DNA of 64,000 nucleotides from Streptomyces sclerotialus. GTDB taxonomy: Bacteria; Actinomycetota; Actinomycetes; Streptomycetales; Streptomycetaceae. The stretch lies in contig JODX01000023.1 of assembly GCA_000719105.1 (NCBI GenBank), positions 37,389 through 101,388 on the forward strand, given 5' to 3'. Below the pieces are notes generated by a model. It did not search any database and was not told the origin of the DNA. It saw only the letters and a list, made by a program, of their open reading frames with translations. This document shows, piece by piece, positions 26,971 to 35,846 of the stretch (positions within the stretch are counted from its first letter, which is position 1; every line of letters begins with the position of its first letter). Made by a program: the position numbers and the translations under genes.

Positions 26971-27804
26971 GCCCGCCGGGCCGGGCAGCTTCTCGCCGGT
27001 CGCCCCGTACAACGCGTCCAGCAGCCCCTCGTGCAGCGTCGTCCCCACCGAGACGTCCGACAGCTCCCCGAACCCGTCGTCGAACACCGCGACGCTCACC
27101 ACGTGGCTGCCGCCGACGGCGAAGGTCCCGAACGTCCAGCCACCGTCATCCGTGGCGGAACCGTCGGGACGGACCAGCCGGGCACCTGACGCACCGTCCA
27201 GGGCGAAGCCGAACTCGGTGAAACGGAACCGCAGGCCTTGGCCGAGCGCCTTGCTGTAGGCCTCCTTCAGGGTCCACAGTCGCACCATCGTGTCGTTGCG
27301 GGCGTGCTCCAGGCCCCGGTCGAGGTTCCGCTTCTCGAACGGGGTGCAGGCCTGCGCCTCGGAACCAGTGTGCGCGAGCCGCCGGTCCGCGCGTTCCACG
27401 TCCACTCCGATCCGGCCCCGTCGGGTGACGCCGACGACCATCGTCTCGTCGGTGTGACTCAGGCTGATGTCGATCTGGTCCAGGCCGCGCACATAGGGGC
27501 GGCCGCCCGGCAGATACGCCAGGTCCACCAGGTGTGGCAGTGTCCGCACAGCAGCCGCTGCGGTGTACCGCAGAAACAGCCGGGAGGCGAGGAAGCGCTC
27601 TCGCATACCGGTCCGGCCGAGCTTCTCGTAACGAGCCCAGTCACGTCCGAGGAGCAGGCGCAGGTCCGCCGCGCCTGCGTCCGGCTGCCAGCCGGGCATC
27701 CTGCCGTGCACCAGGACGCTGCCGGTGCGCACGAGTTCGTCGTGCACCCGTTCCCAAGGACTCTCCGGTCCCGGCACGCACAGCGGCCGGCCGATCGTCG
27801 TCAT
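26908..27804 (-). CDS. 4'-phosphopantetheinyl transferase (Sfp type)
   Basis: A 298-residue enzyme. Substrate and magnesium motifs are visible as RFLASRLFLRY, LSHTDETMVVGV, RIGVDVERADRR and WTLKEAYSKALGQGL. It moves the phosphopantetheine arm of CoA to Ser46 of the PKS ACP and Ser48 of the ACP-AT fusion. It is the last gene of the accessory-starter operon, four bases after the ACP-AT gene. Its TAA stop coincides with the TTA codon of the opposing response-regulator gene. Confidence 0.93.
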   Translation of the reverse strand: MTTIGRPLCVPGPESPWERVHDELVRTGSVLVHGRMPGWQPDAGAADLRLLLGRDWARYEKLGRTGMRERFLASRLFLRYTAAAAVRTLPHLVDLAYLPGGRPYVRGLDQIDISLSHTDETMVVGVTRRGRIGVDVERADRRLAHTGSEAQACTPFEKRNLDRGLEHARNDTMVRLWTLKEAYSKALGQGLRFRFTEFGFALDGASGARLVRPDGSATDDGGWTFGTFAVGGSHVVSVAVFDDGFGELSDVSVGTTLHEGLLDALYGATGEKLPGPAGSGNPAGVLGDPDGVDTVAGA

Positions 27805-27808
27805 CGGC

Positions 27809-29068
27809 TCACGCCCCCGCCAGCGCCGCCGCCAGTGGTCCCGCGTCGAGTGCCGAGATCACGCCGGCCAGGTCCACCGCGTCGCTCTCCGGACCGCGGC
27901 ACACCGCCAGGCAGGTCGGCCCGTCGTTGCCGCCCATCCGGCGCAGGAACGGCGTGAGCACCACGCGGGGTCCGATCTCCACGACATGGGTGGGGGTCTG
28001 CTGGACGAGCATCGCCCGGGCCGCGTCGGCGAAGCGGACAGGCGAGGTGATCTGCTCGCTCCAGTACGCCCCGTAGAGCGGTTCGGTGGCCAGCCGACCG
28101 TACAGGGTGGAGTAGAACGGCACCCGGGCGGCGCCGCCCGCGACCCGACGGGCCACGGCCTCGAACTTCGGCACCATGGGGGCCATCACCGGCGAGTGGA
28201 AAGGGTGGGTCACCGTCAGATGCCGGCAGGCGATGCCCCGGCTCTCCAACTGCTCCTGGATGCGCTCGAGACCCGCGCGATCGCCGGAGAGCACGGTGGC
28301 TTTGGCGGCGTTGATGGCGCCGATGCCGACGCCGGGCTCGGACGCGATCAGCTCGGCCGCCTCGAACGGGGCCGCGCAGGTGGCCATCATGCCGCCGTCG
28401 GAGGGCAGGAGCTGCATGAAGGCGCCGCGCAACGCGACCAGCTTGGCGGCGTCGGGCAGCGACAGAGCGCCCGCGACGGCGGCCGCCGCGAACTCACCGA
28501 TGCCGTGGCCCAGGACGGCGATCGGAGTGACGCCCTCCTCCCGCAGGGTCTGCGCCAGGGCGTACTCGACGGCGAACAGCGCGGGCTGGGTGAACGCGGT
28601 CTGGTGGATCCGCGGGTCGTTGCCCAGGATCAGCTCCACCACGGACGTGCCGGTGTAGGGCAGCAACTCGGCGGCGGCCTGGTCGAGATGGGCGCGGTAG
28701 CCGGTGCAGTTCCAGTACAGGCCGGAGGTCATGCCCGGATGCTGCGAGCCCTGTCCGGTGAACACGAAGGCCGCCCGGACCAGGCCGCCGCCCGCCGGAC
28801 GCGGATCGTGCTGGGCCATGTACCGGGCCAGCTCGCGCACGGTGGAATACGTCTCGATGTCCGCGGGGTCGATCACCGGCCCGAACTCCTCCTCGATGTC
28901 GCCGTAGAGGCTGAGCGCGGCCACTGAGTCGAAGCCTCCGTACTCGTGGAACGGCACGTTGTCGTCCACCGGCACACCGAGGTAGTGGCTGAGCCTCTCG
29001 GTGAGCCATTCGCGCTGGGCCGCGCCGAAGGAGTCGTCGTGTGCGTCGTAGTGCTGGGGTTCAGACAT
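27809..29068 (-). CDS. ACP-acyltransferase fusion lacking the AT serine
   Basis: A 419-residue didomain protein. The N-terminal ACP carries phosphopantetheine Ser48 in GGFDSVAAL. The acyltransferase domain begins near residue 98 with VFTGQGSQHPGM and keeps the His in HPFHSPVM. The nucleophile motif reads GHGIGE: Gly189 (codon 28502-28504) replaces the catalytic Ser. The AT is therefore probably inactive in the normal mechanism and may act as a docking or editing domain. It lies between PPTase and acyl-CoA dehydrogenase genes and likely carries the starter acyl group activated by the AMP ligase. Confidence 0.85.
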   Translation of the reverse strand: MSEPQHYDAHDDSFGAAQREWLTERLSHYLGVPVDDNVPFHEYGGFDSVAALSLYGDIEEEFGPVIDPADIETYSTVRELARYMAQHDPRPAGGGLVRAAFVFTGQGSQHPGMTSGLYWNCTGYRAHLDQAAAELLPYTGTSVVELILGNDPRIHQTAFTQPALFAVEYALAQTLREEGVTPIAVLGHGIGEFAAAAVAGALSLPDAAKLVALRGAFMQLLPSDGGMMATCAAPFEAAELIASEPGVGIGAINAAKATVLSGDRAGLERIQEQLESRGIACRHLTVTHPFHSPVMAPMVPKFEAVARRVAGGAARVPFYSTLYGRLATEPLYGAYWSEQITSPVRFADAARAMLVQQTPTHVVEIGPRVVLTPFLRRMGGNDGPTCLAVCRGPESDAVDLAGVISALDAGPLAAALAGA

Positions 29069-29114
29069 GATCGGTGCTCCATCTCGGGCTCGGGTGGATG
29101 CCTCCGCCGGCGGA

Positions 29115-30884
29115 TCAGGCCAGCGCGGAGCCGTACAGGTCGTAGCTGCGGCGGCCATGCAGGCGGTCCAGCACCTCGGCGAGCACGCGCTGCTCGCACG
29201 CGGCGACGGTGCTGCCCCCGCCCGCCTGGTCCTGGGACAGGTCGGGCAGGGACAGGCCGAGGCGTCGGGCGAGGCGGTGGAGCACCGCGGACGCCCAGGC
29301 CGGATCGGCCAGGAACGCGTCGTCCGGAGCACCGGTCTGCGCGCGCCAGGTCCCCAGGCAGGCCGCAGCCGCCAGGACCAGGGTGTAGCGGTCGGCGAGC
29401 GCGAAGTGGTGCGGGCTGGCCAGCGTGGCCCGGTCGCCGGGGTCGACCTTGCCGAACGTCTGCGCCAGCTCGCGCAGTTCACTGGTGAACGCCCGGGCGA
29501 GCGCGCGCAGCAGCGGCCAGCCCTCGCGTCCCGGCGCGGTGAGGTCGGCCGACTCCAGCCATGCGGTGCAGGCGACCAGGGTCGCGGCCAGCGGGTCGCT
29601 GCCGGAGAGCAGGGACAGGCGTGGCGGGTCCAGCGGCGGCAGATCCTCGTGCGGCCGGAACAGCGCGACGGGTGCCTCCGGTTCCGCGAACCAGGCGTGC
29701 CGGGCGAAGTGCGGCAGCTGCGGCAGGATGCTGACCTGGCGGCCCGCACTGCCGGCGTGGCCGAGCGAGGTGACGGGCAGGTCGCGCAGCTGCTTCTGGA
29801 ACATCCCGTACGTGCCGCTCACCGCGAAGCTCTCCGCGCCGAGCACCGCCGCCATCTCGTCCATCGTCTCGGCGGCGAGCCGCGGCGCGAGATAGGCCGC
29901 TGACGCCGCGTACACGCTCATCTGCTGCGGCAGCAGATGCACCGCCCGGGTGGCGACCAGGGCCAGGCAGTCGATGAGCAGCAGGTCGAGGAAGGCGCCG
30001 GTGAGCACGTCCCGCACATGCCGCACGTCGAGGGAGGAGCGGCCGTCGGCCCGGCGCCGGGTGGCGAACGCGGCCACCGTGCGCAGGGCGGTGTCGACAC
30101 CGGCAAGCACGATCGACGGGATGAGGCCGCGGATCAGCAGGGAGGAGCGCAACGACAGTTCGTAGCCGTCGCCGACCCGGCCGAGTACCGCGCTGTCGGG
30201 CACGTGGCAGTCGGTGAAGGCGAGGCCGCCGAACTCGGCGCCGCGCATCCCGGTGGTGGAGTGCCGCCCGGTGTCGGTGATCCGGTCGGCGGGCAGGGCG
30301 GCGCGGTCCAGGAGCAGCACCGAGTGGCTGCGGCCGCCGCCCTGCGCGTCCGCGGTGCGGGCGAAGACCACCAGGCCGCGGGAGCGGGCCGCGTTCGCGA
30401 TCGCGGTCTTGCTGCCGCTCACCGACAGGCCGCCGCCGGTGACGGGCCGGGCGGTCAGCTCGTCGCGGACGAAGTCGTTGCCGTGCGCGACCTCGTGCCG
30501 TGCGACGGCGACACGGTCGCCGCCCAGCAGCAGCCGGGCGGTGAAGCGGCGCTGCGCGGCGCTGCCCGCGGTCCACACCGGCACCGCGGCGAAGAAGCAG
30601 CTCAGGCCGTATCCGAAGCCCAGGGAGGCGTCCCGGCGGAAGAGCGGGCGAAGGAGCCGGCCGAGGACGTCCACGCGCCGCAGCCGCCCGCCCAGTTCGG
30701 CGGGGACGAACTCCGCGTTCAGCCCGAACACGTCGAGTACGCGCTCGGCACCGGAAACCGGCTCACCCGCCGCGTCGGCGGCGAGCAGCGCGGCGGCGCC
30801 GTGCGGGTTCACGGGATCGTCGAGTGGGCCGAGGGCAGCCTCCAGGGCGTCGATCCGTTCCTGCGGGTCGGAGGGCGTCGTCAT
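29115..30884 (-). CDS. Acyl-CoA dehydrogenase/oxidase-like protein
   Basis: A 589-residue flavoprotein-like enzyme of the large acyl-CoA dehydrogenase/oxidase family. The substrate loop region VAHGNDFVRDELTARPVTGGG, the beta-domain LSVSGSKTAIANAA and the all-helical C-terminus are visible. The usual oxidase motif near the catalytic Glu (CGGHGY) is replaced by SGTYGMFQ, so the reaction is uncertain. The ATG overlaps the AMP-ligase stop as ATGA. Together they suggest desaturation of an ACP-bound starter made from the activated acid. Confidence 0.78.
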   Translation of the reverse strand: MTTPSDPQERIDALEAALGPLDDPVNPHGAAALLAADAAGEPVSGAERVLDVFGLNAEFVPAELGGRLRRVDVLGRLLRPLFRRDASLGFGYGLSCFFAAVPVWTAGSAAQRRFTARLLLGGDRVAVARHEVAHGNDFVRDELTARPVTGGGLSVSGSKTAIANAARSRGLVVFARTADAQGGGRSHSVLLLDRAALPADRITDTGRHSTTGMRGAEFGGLAFTDCHVPDSAVLGRVGDGYELSLRSSLLIRGLIPSIVLAGVDTALRTVAAFATRRRADGRSSLDVRHVRDVLTGAFLDLLLIDCLALVATRAVHLLPQQMSVYAASAAYLAPRLAAETMDEMAAVLGAESFAVSGTYGMFQKQLRDLPVTSLGHAGSAGRQVSILPQLPHFARHAWFAEPEAPVALFRPHEDLPPLDPPRLSLLSGSDPLAATLVACTAWLESADLTAPGREGWPLLRALARAFTSELRELAQTFGKVDPGDRATLASPHHFALADRYTLVLAAAACLGTWRAQTGAPDDAFLADPAWASAVLHRLARRLGLSLPDLSQDQAGGGSTVAACEQRVLAEVLDRLHGRRSYDLYGSALA

Positions 30885-32713
30885 CGCAGACTCTTTCGTG
30901 GCGTGCCGCCTCGCACCAGCCGTTCGACTTCCGGGTCGACCCACTGGTGGAGTGCGGTGAGTTCACCGTCGAGGAACATCCGGCGCATGGCGGCCCGTTC
31001 CAGCTTGCCGCTGGTGGTGCGCCGGACCGTGCCGGGGCGGACCAGGAGGACACCGCTCGGGGCGACATCGTGCTGCTCGCTCAGCCGCCGCTGCACCCCG
31101 GCGGTGAGGTCGGCCAGGTCGACACCGTAGCGGCTGCGGCCCCGCACCTCCTGCACCACGACGACGTGTTCGCGCTCGCCGGGCACCCCGAACGCGGTCC
31201 CGGAGCCGAACAGGGCGCTGACCTCGCGCACCGTGCGTTCCAGATCCTGCGGATACAGATTGCGTCCCGCCACCACGATCACGTCCTTGATCCGTCCGGT
31301 CACGCACAGGCGCCCGTCGACCAGGGCGCCGAGGTCGCCCGTGCGCAGATAGCCGCCCTCGCCGTCCTTGATCCGCCCGTCGAAGATGTCGGCGCTGTCC
31401 CTGGGGCTGCCCCAGTAGCCGGGCGAGACCGACTCGCCGCGCACCCATATCTCCCCGACCCGGCCGTCCTCGAGCGCCCTGCCCGTGCCGGGGTCGGCGA
31501 TGCGCACCTCGACGCCCGCGGGCCGGCCGCAGGCCACGGCCTCGCGCTCCGGCATGGCGGCGTCCGGTGGCGCGGGCAGCATATGGGTACGGCACGCGCG
31601 GGTGGTGCGTTCGCCGCTGACGAGCAGCGTCGCCTCGGCGAGGCCGTAGGCGGGTACGAGCGCCTCGGCGCGCAGGCCCGCGGTGGCGAAACGGTCGGCG
31701 AAGGCTTGCATGGTGGCGGAGTTGACGGGTTCACCGCCGCTCACGGCGACCTGCCAGCCGGACAGGTCGAGCCCGGCGAGCTGGCTGTCGTTGACACGGC
31801 GCACACACAGGTCGTAGGCGAAGTCGGGCGCGCCGCTCACGGTGAGTCCGTAGCGCGAGATGGTCTCGAGCCAGTGCGCCGGGCGCTTGACGAAGGCGAC
31901 GGGGGAAAGCAGGACGGCGGTGCCGCCGAGCCACAGGGCGTGCAGCAACTGGCCGATCAGGCCCATGTCGTGGTGCAGCGGCAGCCATCCGCCGATCCTG
32001 CCGCCCGGCACGGTGCCGAACGCCGTCTGGATGGCCCGGTGGTTGGCGAGCAGTGCGCGGTGCGTCACGATCACCCCGCGGGGCTCGCGGGTCGAGCCGG
32101 AGGTGTACTGCAGGAACGCCACGTCGTCGGACTCCCGCCGCGGCGGCTGCCACGGCTGCCCGCCGTCCGCGCCGTCCGCGCCGTCGGCGGCGTCGGTGAC
32201 GGCGGCGTCGGTGGGGATACAGGTGACGTGCCCGTGTCCGGTACGGGCCAGCAGCTGAGTGACGTCGGGGGCCTCCGCGAGCGAGGTGAGCACACAACCG
32301 GCGCCGGAGTCCTTGACGACACCCGTGACGCGTTCCTCGGGCCGGCCGAGGGCACCGAGGGGCGCGGCGGGCACCGCGATCACGCCCGCGTAGAGGCAGG
32401 CGAGGAAGCCGATGCCGAACAGCCTGGGAGATTCGTGCAGGATCAGGACCCGCTCACCGGGCGCCGCATGGCGACCGATCCGGGCGGCCACCGTCCGTGC
32501 GGCCCGGTCGAGTTCGGCGTAGGTGACCGTTTCCGGTCGCAGTGCTCCGTCCTGTTCGGTGAGGAGGATCAGCGCCTCGCGGTCGGGTGACTCGACGACT
32601 CTGCTCCGCACGATGTCGGTGAATGTCCGGTGGCCGGTCAACGCCCTCCCCTTTCGTGTCGTGATGTCGCTCTCGTACACCGGGGCGACAGGTGGTCGTG
32701 GTCCGCCGGTCAT
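30881..32713 (-). CDS. Fatty-acyl-AMP ligase (FAAL-like)
   Basis: A 610-residue adenylating enzyme. The P-loop is in LQYTSGSTREPRGVI, the FAAL-type HHDMGLIG follows, then PAYGLAEATLLVSG and the C-terminal hinge YLRTGDLGALVDGRLCVTGR. Such enzymes activate free fatty acids and pass them to an ACP, here probably Ser48 of the ACP-AT fusion. The ATG at 32713 overlaps the preceding stop as ATGA but lacks a well-spaced ribosome site. A TTG at 32641 behind AGGGGAGGG is an alternative and gives 586 residues. Confidence 0.85.
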   Translation of the reverse strand: MTGGPRPPVAPVYESDITTRKGRALTGHRTFTDIVRSRVVESPDREALILLTEQDGALRPETVTYAELDRAARTVAARIGRHAAPGERVLILHESPRLFGIGFLACLYAGVIAVPAAPLGALGRPEERVTGVVKDSGAGCVLTSLAEAPDVTQLLARTGHGHVTCIPTDAAVTDAADGADGADGGQPWQPPRRESDDVAFLQYTSGSTREPRGVIVTHRALLANHRAIQTAFGTVPGGRIGGWLPLHHDMGLIGQLLHALWLGGTAVLLSPVAFVKRPAHWLETISRYGLTVSGAPDFAYDLCVRRVNDSQLAGLDLSGWQVAVSGGEPVNSATMQAFADRFATAGLRAEALVPAYGLAEATLLVSGERTTRACRTHMLPAPPDAAMPEREAVACGRPAGVEVRIADPGTGRALEDGRVGEIWVRGESVSPGYWGSPRDSADIFDGRIKDGEGGYLRTGDLGALVDGRLCVTGRIKDVIVVAGRNLYPQDLERTVREVSALFGSGTAFGVPGEREHVVVVQEVRGRSRYGVDLADLTAGVQRRLSEQHDVAPSGVLLVRPGTVRRTTSGKLERAAMRRMFLDGELTALHQWVDPEVERLVRGGTPRKSLR

Positions 32714-32898
32714 CTCCCCGGCCAGGACGGCACCCGGTGCCCCTCGTGTCGGACGGTCCAGTCCGCGTACGCCGCCTTCGCCTCCTGGTCCGGTTCCCGG
32801 TCACGGCGGGACAGGGCCAGCAGCACGGCGGTGACCGCGGCCAGTTCGGCGGCGTCGGGCCGGCCCCGCACCACGGTGATGTGCGTCTCGTCGGTCAT
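32710..32898 (-). CDS. Acyl-CoA carboxylase epsilon subunit
   Basis: A 62-residue protein with the AccE/PccE pattern: ITVVRGRPDAAELAAVTAVL at the start, a charged middle, and the tryptophan/arginine tail ending in WPGR. Epsilon subunits stabilise actinobacterial acyl-CoA carboxylases and raise their activity. Its partner is likely the beta subunit at 19.6-21.2 kb. It heads the FAAL/dehydrogenase/ACP-AT/PPTase operon. No clear SARP-type repeat was found in front of it. Confidence 0.8.
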   Translation of the reverse strand: MTDETHITVVRGRPDAAELAAVTAVLLALSRRDREPDQEAKAAYADWTVRHEGHRVPSWPGR

Positions 32899-32947
32899 GG
32901 CACCAGCGTGCATGCACCACCTAGAGCCGCCCTCGCGTCCCGAACGC

Positions 32948-32983
32948 GACCGAGCCGAGGACCGGAAAGTCCTCGGCTCGGTC
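32948..32983. terminator. Hairpin terminator after the cyclase operon
   Basis: A perfect 15-bp stem, GACCGAGCCGAGGAC (32948-32962) and its complement (32969-32983), with loop CGGAAA. It lies between the ABM gene stop and the epsilon-subunit start, so it probably ends the ARO/CYC-ABM transcript. Confidence 0.72.
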
Positions 32984-33016
32984 ACCACTGGGGCGCCCGC
33001 CCCTCAGGGGTTGCGA

Positions 33017-33646
33017 TCAGTCGATCACGCGTTCGTAGGCCACGTGGCGGGTCCGCTCCAGCACGACCTCGGCACCTCGCTCCAGCTCCTGCCGGGCGGC
33101 CTGGACCGGCTCGCTGTCCAGGGCCCGCTCCAACGACTCGGCGTCCCGCCACCACAGCACGCCGGTGTAGAGCGCGGGGCGCAGCAGGGAGCGCAGCAGG
33201 TCGCTGCCGCCGAAGCCGTCCGCCTCGCCGAGTCGGTCGGTGAAACCGGCGAACCGCCGCTCGAAGGCGCGCCAGTCCCCGGCGACCCGGGCGCGCAGCA
33301 GAACGACGCTCTCGGTGCCGACCCGCGCATTGACCCGCAGCACCCGGCCGACGCTGACGGCCTGGTCGACCTCCGTCTCGACGAGCGGTTCCAGACGCTC
33401 GACATGGCCCAGGAACGTCTCGTCGTGCACGGTGTCGCGGAAGGCACGCAGGGTACGCCAGTGCCCCAGGTGGACGTACACATGCGGATGGTCGGCGAGC
33501 CTCACGGTCACCAGGAAGTCGAAGTCGGTGCGCCGGCGCAGGAACTGGGAGTGCTCCCTGAACATCCGCTCGAACCTGTCGGTGTCGCCCTTGACCTCGA
33601 AACGGTTGATGATCGTGACGGGCCCGGTGAGTTCACGTCCCGGCAT
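33017..33646 (-). CDS. Duplicated ABM-domain oxygenase/cyclase-like protein
   Basis: A 209-residue protein made of two antibiotic-biosynthesis-monooxygenase (ferredoxin-like) folds: residues 8-100 (TIINRFEVKGDTDRFERMF) and 110-205 (VVLLRARVAGDWRAFERRF). Relatives such as ActVA-Orf6 oxidise anthrone rings to quinones without cofactor. It is coupled to the aromatase/cyclase gene by a 14-bp overlap, with a GGAGGACC ribosome site. A quinone-forming role fits, though some paralogues are non-catalytic. Confidence 0.8.
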   Translation of the reverse strand: MPGRELTGPVTIINRFEVKGDTDRFERMFREHSQFLRRRTDFDFLVTVRLADHPHVYVHLGHWRTLRAFRDTVHDETFLGHVERLEPLVETEVDQAVSVGRVLRVNARVGTESVVLLRARVAGDWRAFERRFAGFTDRLGEADGFGGSDLLRSLLRPALYTGVLWWRDAESLERALDSEPVQAARQELERGAEVVLERTRHVAYERVID

Positions 33647-34646
33647 GCAGGTCCTCCGCGAATTGCTTGGCATGGCCCAAGGTGGTCGAGCTGTTGGTAC
33701 CCAGGGCCTTGCGGACCAGAGCCCTGGCCTCGGCGAGCGTGGCGTCGGCGCCGAGCGCGGAGCGGACGCCCTCGGGGTCGAGCACCACCGTGTGCCAGGA
33801 GGTGACGGTGAGGGTCTCCCCGTCACCCGACGGTTCGATGGTCCAGCGTCCGGTGTGCACCCGCATGGCCACCGGTACCCGCAGTTGCTTGTACACGATC
33901 TCCTTGCGGTCCTCGAAACACACGCGGACCGAGGTGGTGTTGTGCAGGGAGCCGTCCGGGCTGCGGGTGTCCATGTCCATGTGCTGGATGCCCGGTTCGT
34001 CCTCGGTGAGGGCGAGCCGCGCCACATGGGGCAGCCGCTCGGGCCACAGGTCGGCGCGGTCCAGGAAGGCGTACACGTCGCCGGCGGCCCCGGCGACCGT
34101 CACCGAGTCGCTGAAGCTGAACCGGAGTCCGTCCGCGGACTCGCCGAGTTCCGCCGCGTTCTTCAGGGCCGCGAGTTCGGCGACGCTGTTGCGGTCGACA
34201 GCGCGCTCGATGAGCTGCTCGGCCTCCGGGCCGTCGCCCACCGCGCGGTAGTCGTGCAGCAGCACCACCCGTGTCGTGCCGTCCTCCAGGGCCTCGATGC
34301 GCCAGGTGCCACCCATCGAGGCGACGGGGGCGGCCGAGACCACCTGGCGGAAAGTGACCGTGCGGGAGTGCGGATCGAGAGTGCGGCGCGAGATCCAGGT
34401 GCGCACCTGCTCGTTGGCGATGGCCCAGATGCGCAGCAGCTGCTCGCCCGCGCCCGTCTCGTCCCGGCTCTCCTCGAGCACCTCGACGTGGACGGTGGGC
34501 CCGAACACCTGGGGCCAGGAGGCGACGTCTGCCACCAGCGCATAGCAGGCCTCCGGCGGCGCCGCCACGGTGATGGAGTGTTCCGTCAGATGTGTGCCGA
34601 CAGGGGAGGCGGTGTCCGGTGTCTCGCTCGCAACGGTCGTCGCCAC
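33633..34646 (-). CDS. Didomain aromatase/cyclase
   Basis: A 337-residue polyketide aromatase/cyclase with two SRPBCC (START-like) domains: residues 20-165 (HSITVAAPPEACYALVADV) and 175-325 (DSVTVAGAAGDVYAFLDRA). Each forms a cavity in which the nascent poly-beta-ketone is folded and aromatised. The GTG start has GAAGGAAGG upstream. Didomain forms usually accompany PKSs that set the first ring in a defined way. A SARP-type promoter lies 50 bp upstream. Confidence 0.92.
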   Translation of the reverse strand: MATTVASETPDTASPVGTHLTEHSITVAAPPEACYALVADVASWPQVFGPTVHVEVLEESRDETGAGEQLLRIWAIANEQVRTWISRRTLDPHSRTVTFRQVVSAAPVASMGGTWRIEALEDGTTRVVLLHDYRAVGDGPEAEQLIERAVDRNSVAELAALKNAAELGESADGLRFSFSDSVTVAGAAGDVYAFLDRADLWPERLPHVARLALTEDEPGIQHMDMDTRSPDGSLHNTTSVRVCFEDRKEIVYKQLRVPVAMRVHTGRWTIEPSGDGETLTVTSWHTVVLDPEGVRSALGADATLAEARALVRKALGTNSSTTLGHAKQFAEDLHAGT

Positions 34647-34691
34647 GGCGGGTCCTTCCTTCGATTCGTGCCGTCCGTGACGGCGATCAGC

Positions 34692-34723
34692 AGAGTGGCA
34701 CAGCCGCCTCGAGCCCACCTCGA
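34692..34723 (-). promoter_or_regulatory. SARP-type operator/promoter of the cyclase operon
   Basis: Minus strand: TCGAGGT, four bases, TCGAGGC, eight bases, CACTCT. Strong heptamers with the standard spacing. Confidence 0.82.
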
Positions 34724-34762
34724 CGGCGGGTGGAGACCGGCCGTAACGGGCCGGGCAGGGCT

Positions 34763-35821
34763 TCAGGACCTGTCGGGACTCGCTTCCCGTCCCTGGGCCC
34801 AGTGCGGGCGTTCGGTGATCTCCACGACGGCACAGCCCCAGCTGTATCCCGCCCCGACACCCACCAGTACGCAGCGGTCGCCGGGGGCGGCCTTGCCGGA
34901 GACCAGCAGATGATCGAGGCTCGCGAACTGGTCACCGGCGCCGAGGTGGCCGACGGTCCGGCTGAACTCCCAGGTGGTACGCGCCGGATCGATGCCGAAC
35001 GGTTTGTAGTAGATGGACTGCAGCCGGCGCCGTCCGAAGTGCGGAAGCACCACCCACCGGGCATCGCCGAGATCCATGCCTGCGTCGGCGAGCGCCTGCT
35101 TGAGCACGGTCTGCTGCCCGGCGTGCGCCCGGGTGATGGCGTACGACATCCCCACCCGGCCGACGAAGGCGCGCTTGGCCTCCTCGAAGTCCACGGGCGT
35201 CCGGCTGCTGAACGGGGCCCTGGTGAACGGCTCGTCGCCGCGGTGCAGGGGTTCCAGCGACGGGTCGGCGTGCAGGGCGAGGGACACCAGGCGGGCGAAG
35301 CCGCCGCGCCGGGACAGCACGACGGCGGAGGCACCGTCGGCGTACGGCGTGCCGGGGTCGGTCTGCCAGCGGTCGATGCCCGGGGTGCAGAAGCGGTCGG
35401 CACTGGTGAGCAGCGCGTCGCCGTGCCCGTGGCCGGCCGTGAGGTAGGCGGCGGCCAGGTCCAGGGCCGCGAGGCCTCCGTTCGACATCTGCCGGATCTC
35501 CACGGCGGGGCAGTTGTTGCCGAGGGCCTCCCGCTGGATGTACGAGGCCACGGGCCACAGGTCCTGGCCCTGGTGGTAGGTGTCCGCGTGCAGCAGCAGG
35601 TCGACGTCGGCGGGGGCGCTGCCCGCCCGGGCCAGTGCCGCCCGGGCGGCCTGCGCCGCCATCTCGGCGGCGGACTCGTCCGGGGAGTACGCCACCGAGA
35701 CGGCGCCGGTGGCGGCGACGAGGCCGGGCGGGCACTCGCCCGCAGCCACGGCGTCCTCGACACGCAGTCGGGACGGTAGACGTACGGCGGTCCCCCGCAG
35801 GTAGATGTCTTCCACACGCAC
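34763..35821 (-). CDS. KSIII-like enzyme with Ser in place of the active Cys
   Basis: A 352-residue ketoacyl-ACP synthase III-like protein. The nucleophile position is Ser113 in IRQMSNGGLAAL, not Cys, and the usual Asn motif reads VGHLGAGDQ, while a His is kept in VLPHFGRRR. DpsC of daunorubicin biosynthesis also uses Ser at this site to select a propionyl starter, so a starter-specifying acyltransferase or ketosynthase role is likely. The GTG start follows TTTGGAGC. It lies 25 bp downstream of citramalate synthase in one operon. Confidence 0.88.
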   Translation of the reverse strand: MRVEDIYLRGTAVRLPSRLRVEDAVAAGECPPGLVAATGAVSVAYSPDESAAEMAAQAARAALARAGSAPADVDLLLHADTYHQGQDLWPVASYIQREALGNNCPAVEIRQMSNGGLAALDLAAAYLTAGHGHGDALLTSADRFCTPGIDRWQTDPGTPYADGASAVVLSRRGGFARLVSLALHADPSLEPLHRGDEPFTRAPFSSRTPVDFEEAKRAFVGRVGMSYAITRAHAGQQTVLKQALADAGMDLGDARWVVLPHFGRRRLQSIYYKPFGIDPARTTWEFSRTVGHLGAGDQFASLDHLLVSGKAAPGDRCVLVGVGAGYSWGCAVVEITERPHWAQGREASPDRS

Positions 35822-35846
35822 AGCCGCTCCAAAGGGTTCGACGAGG

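Noticed and set aside
32899..32947. A SARP-type site before the carboxylase epsilon gene
   Set aside because: GCGAGGG-like strings occur but no pair at 11 bp with a -10 at 8 bp fits; I could not support a call.
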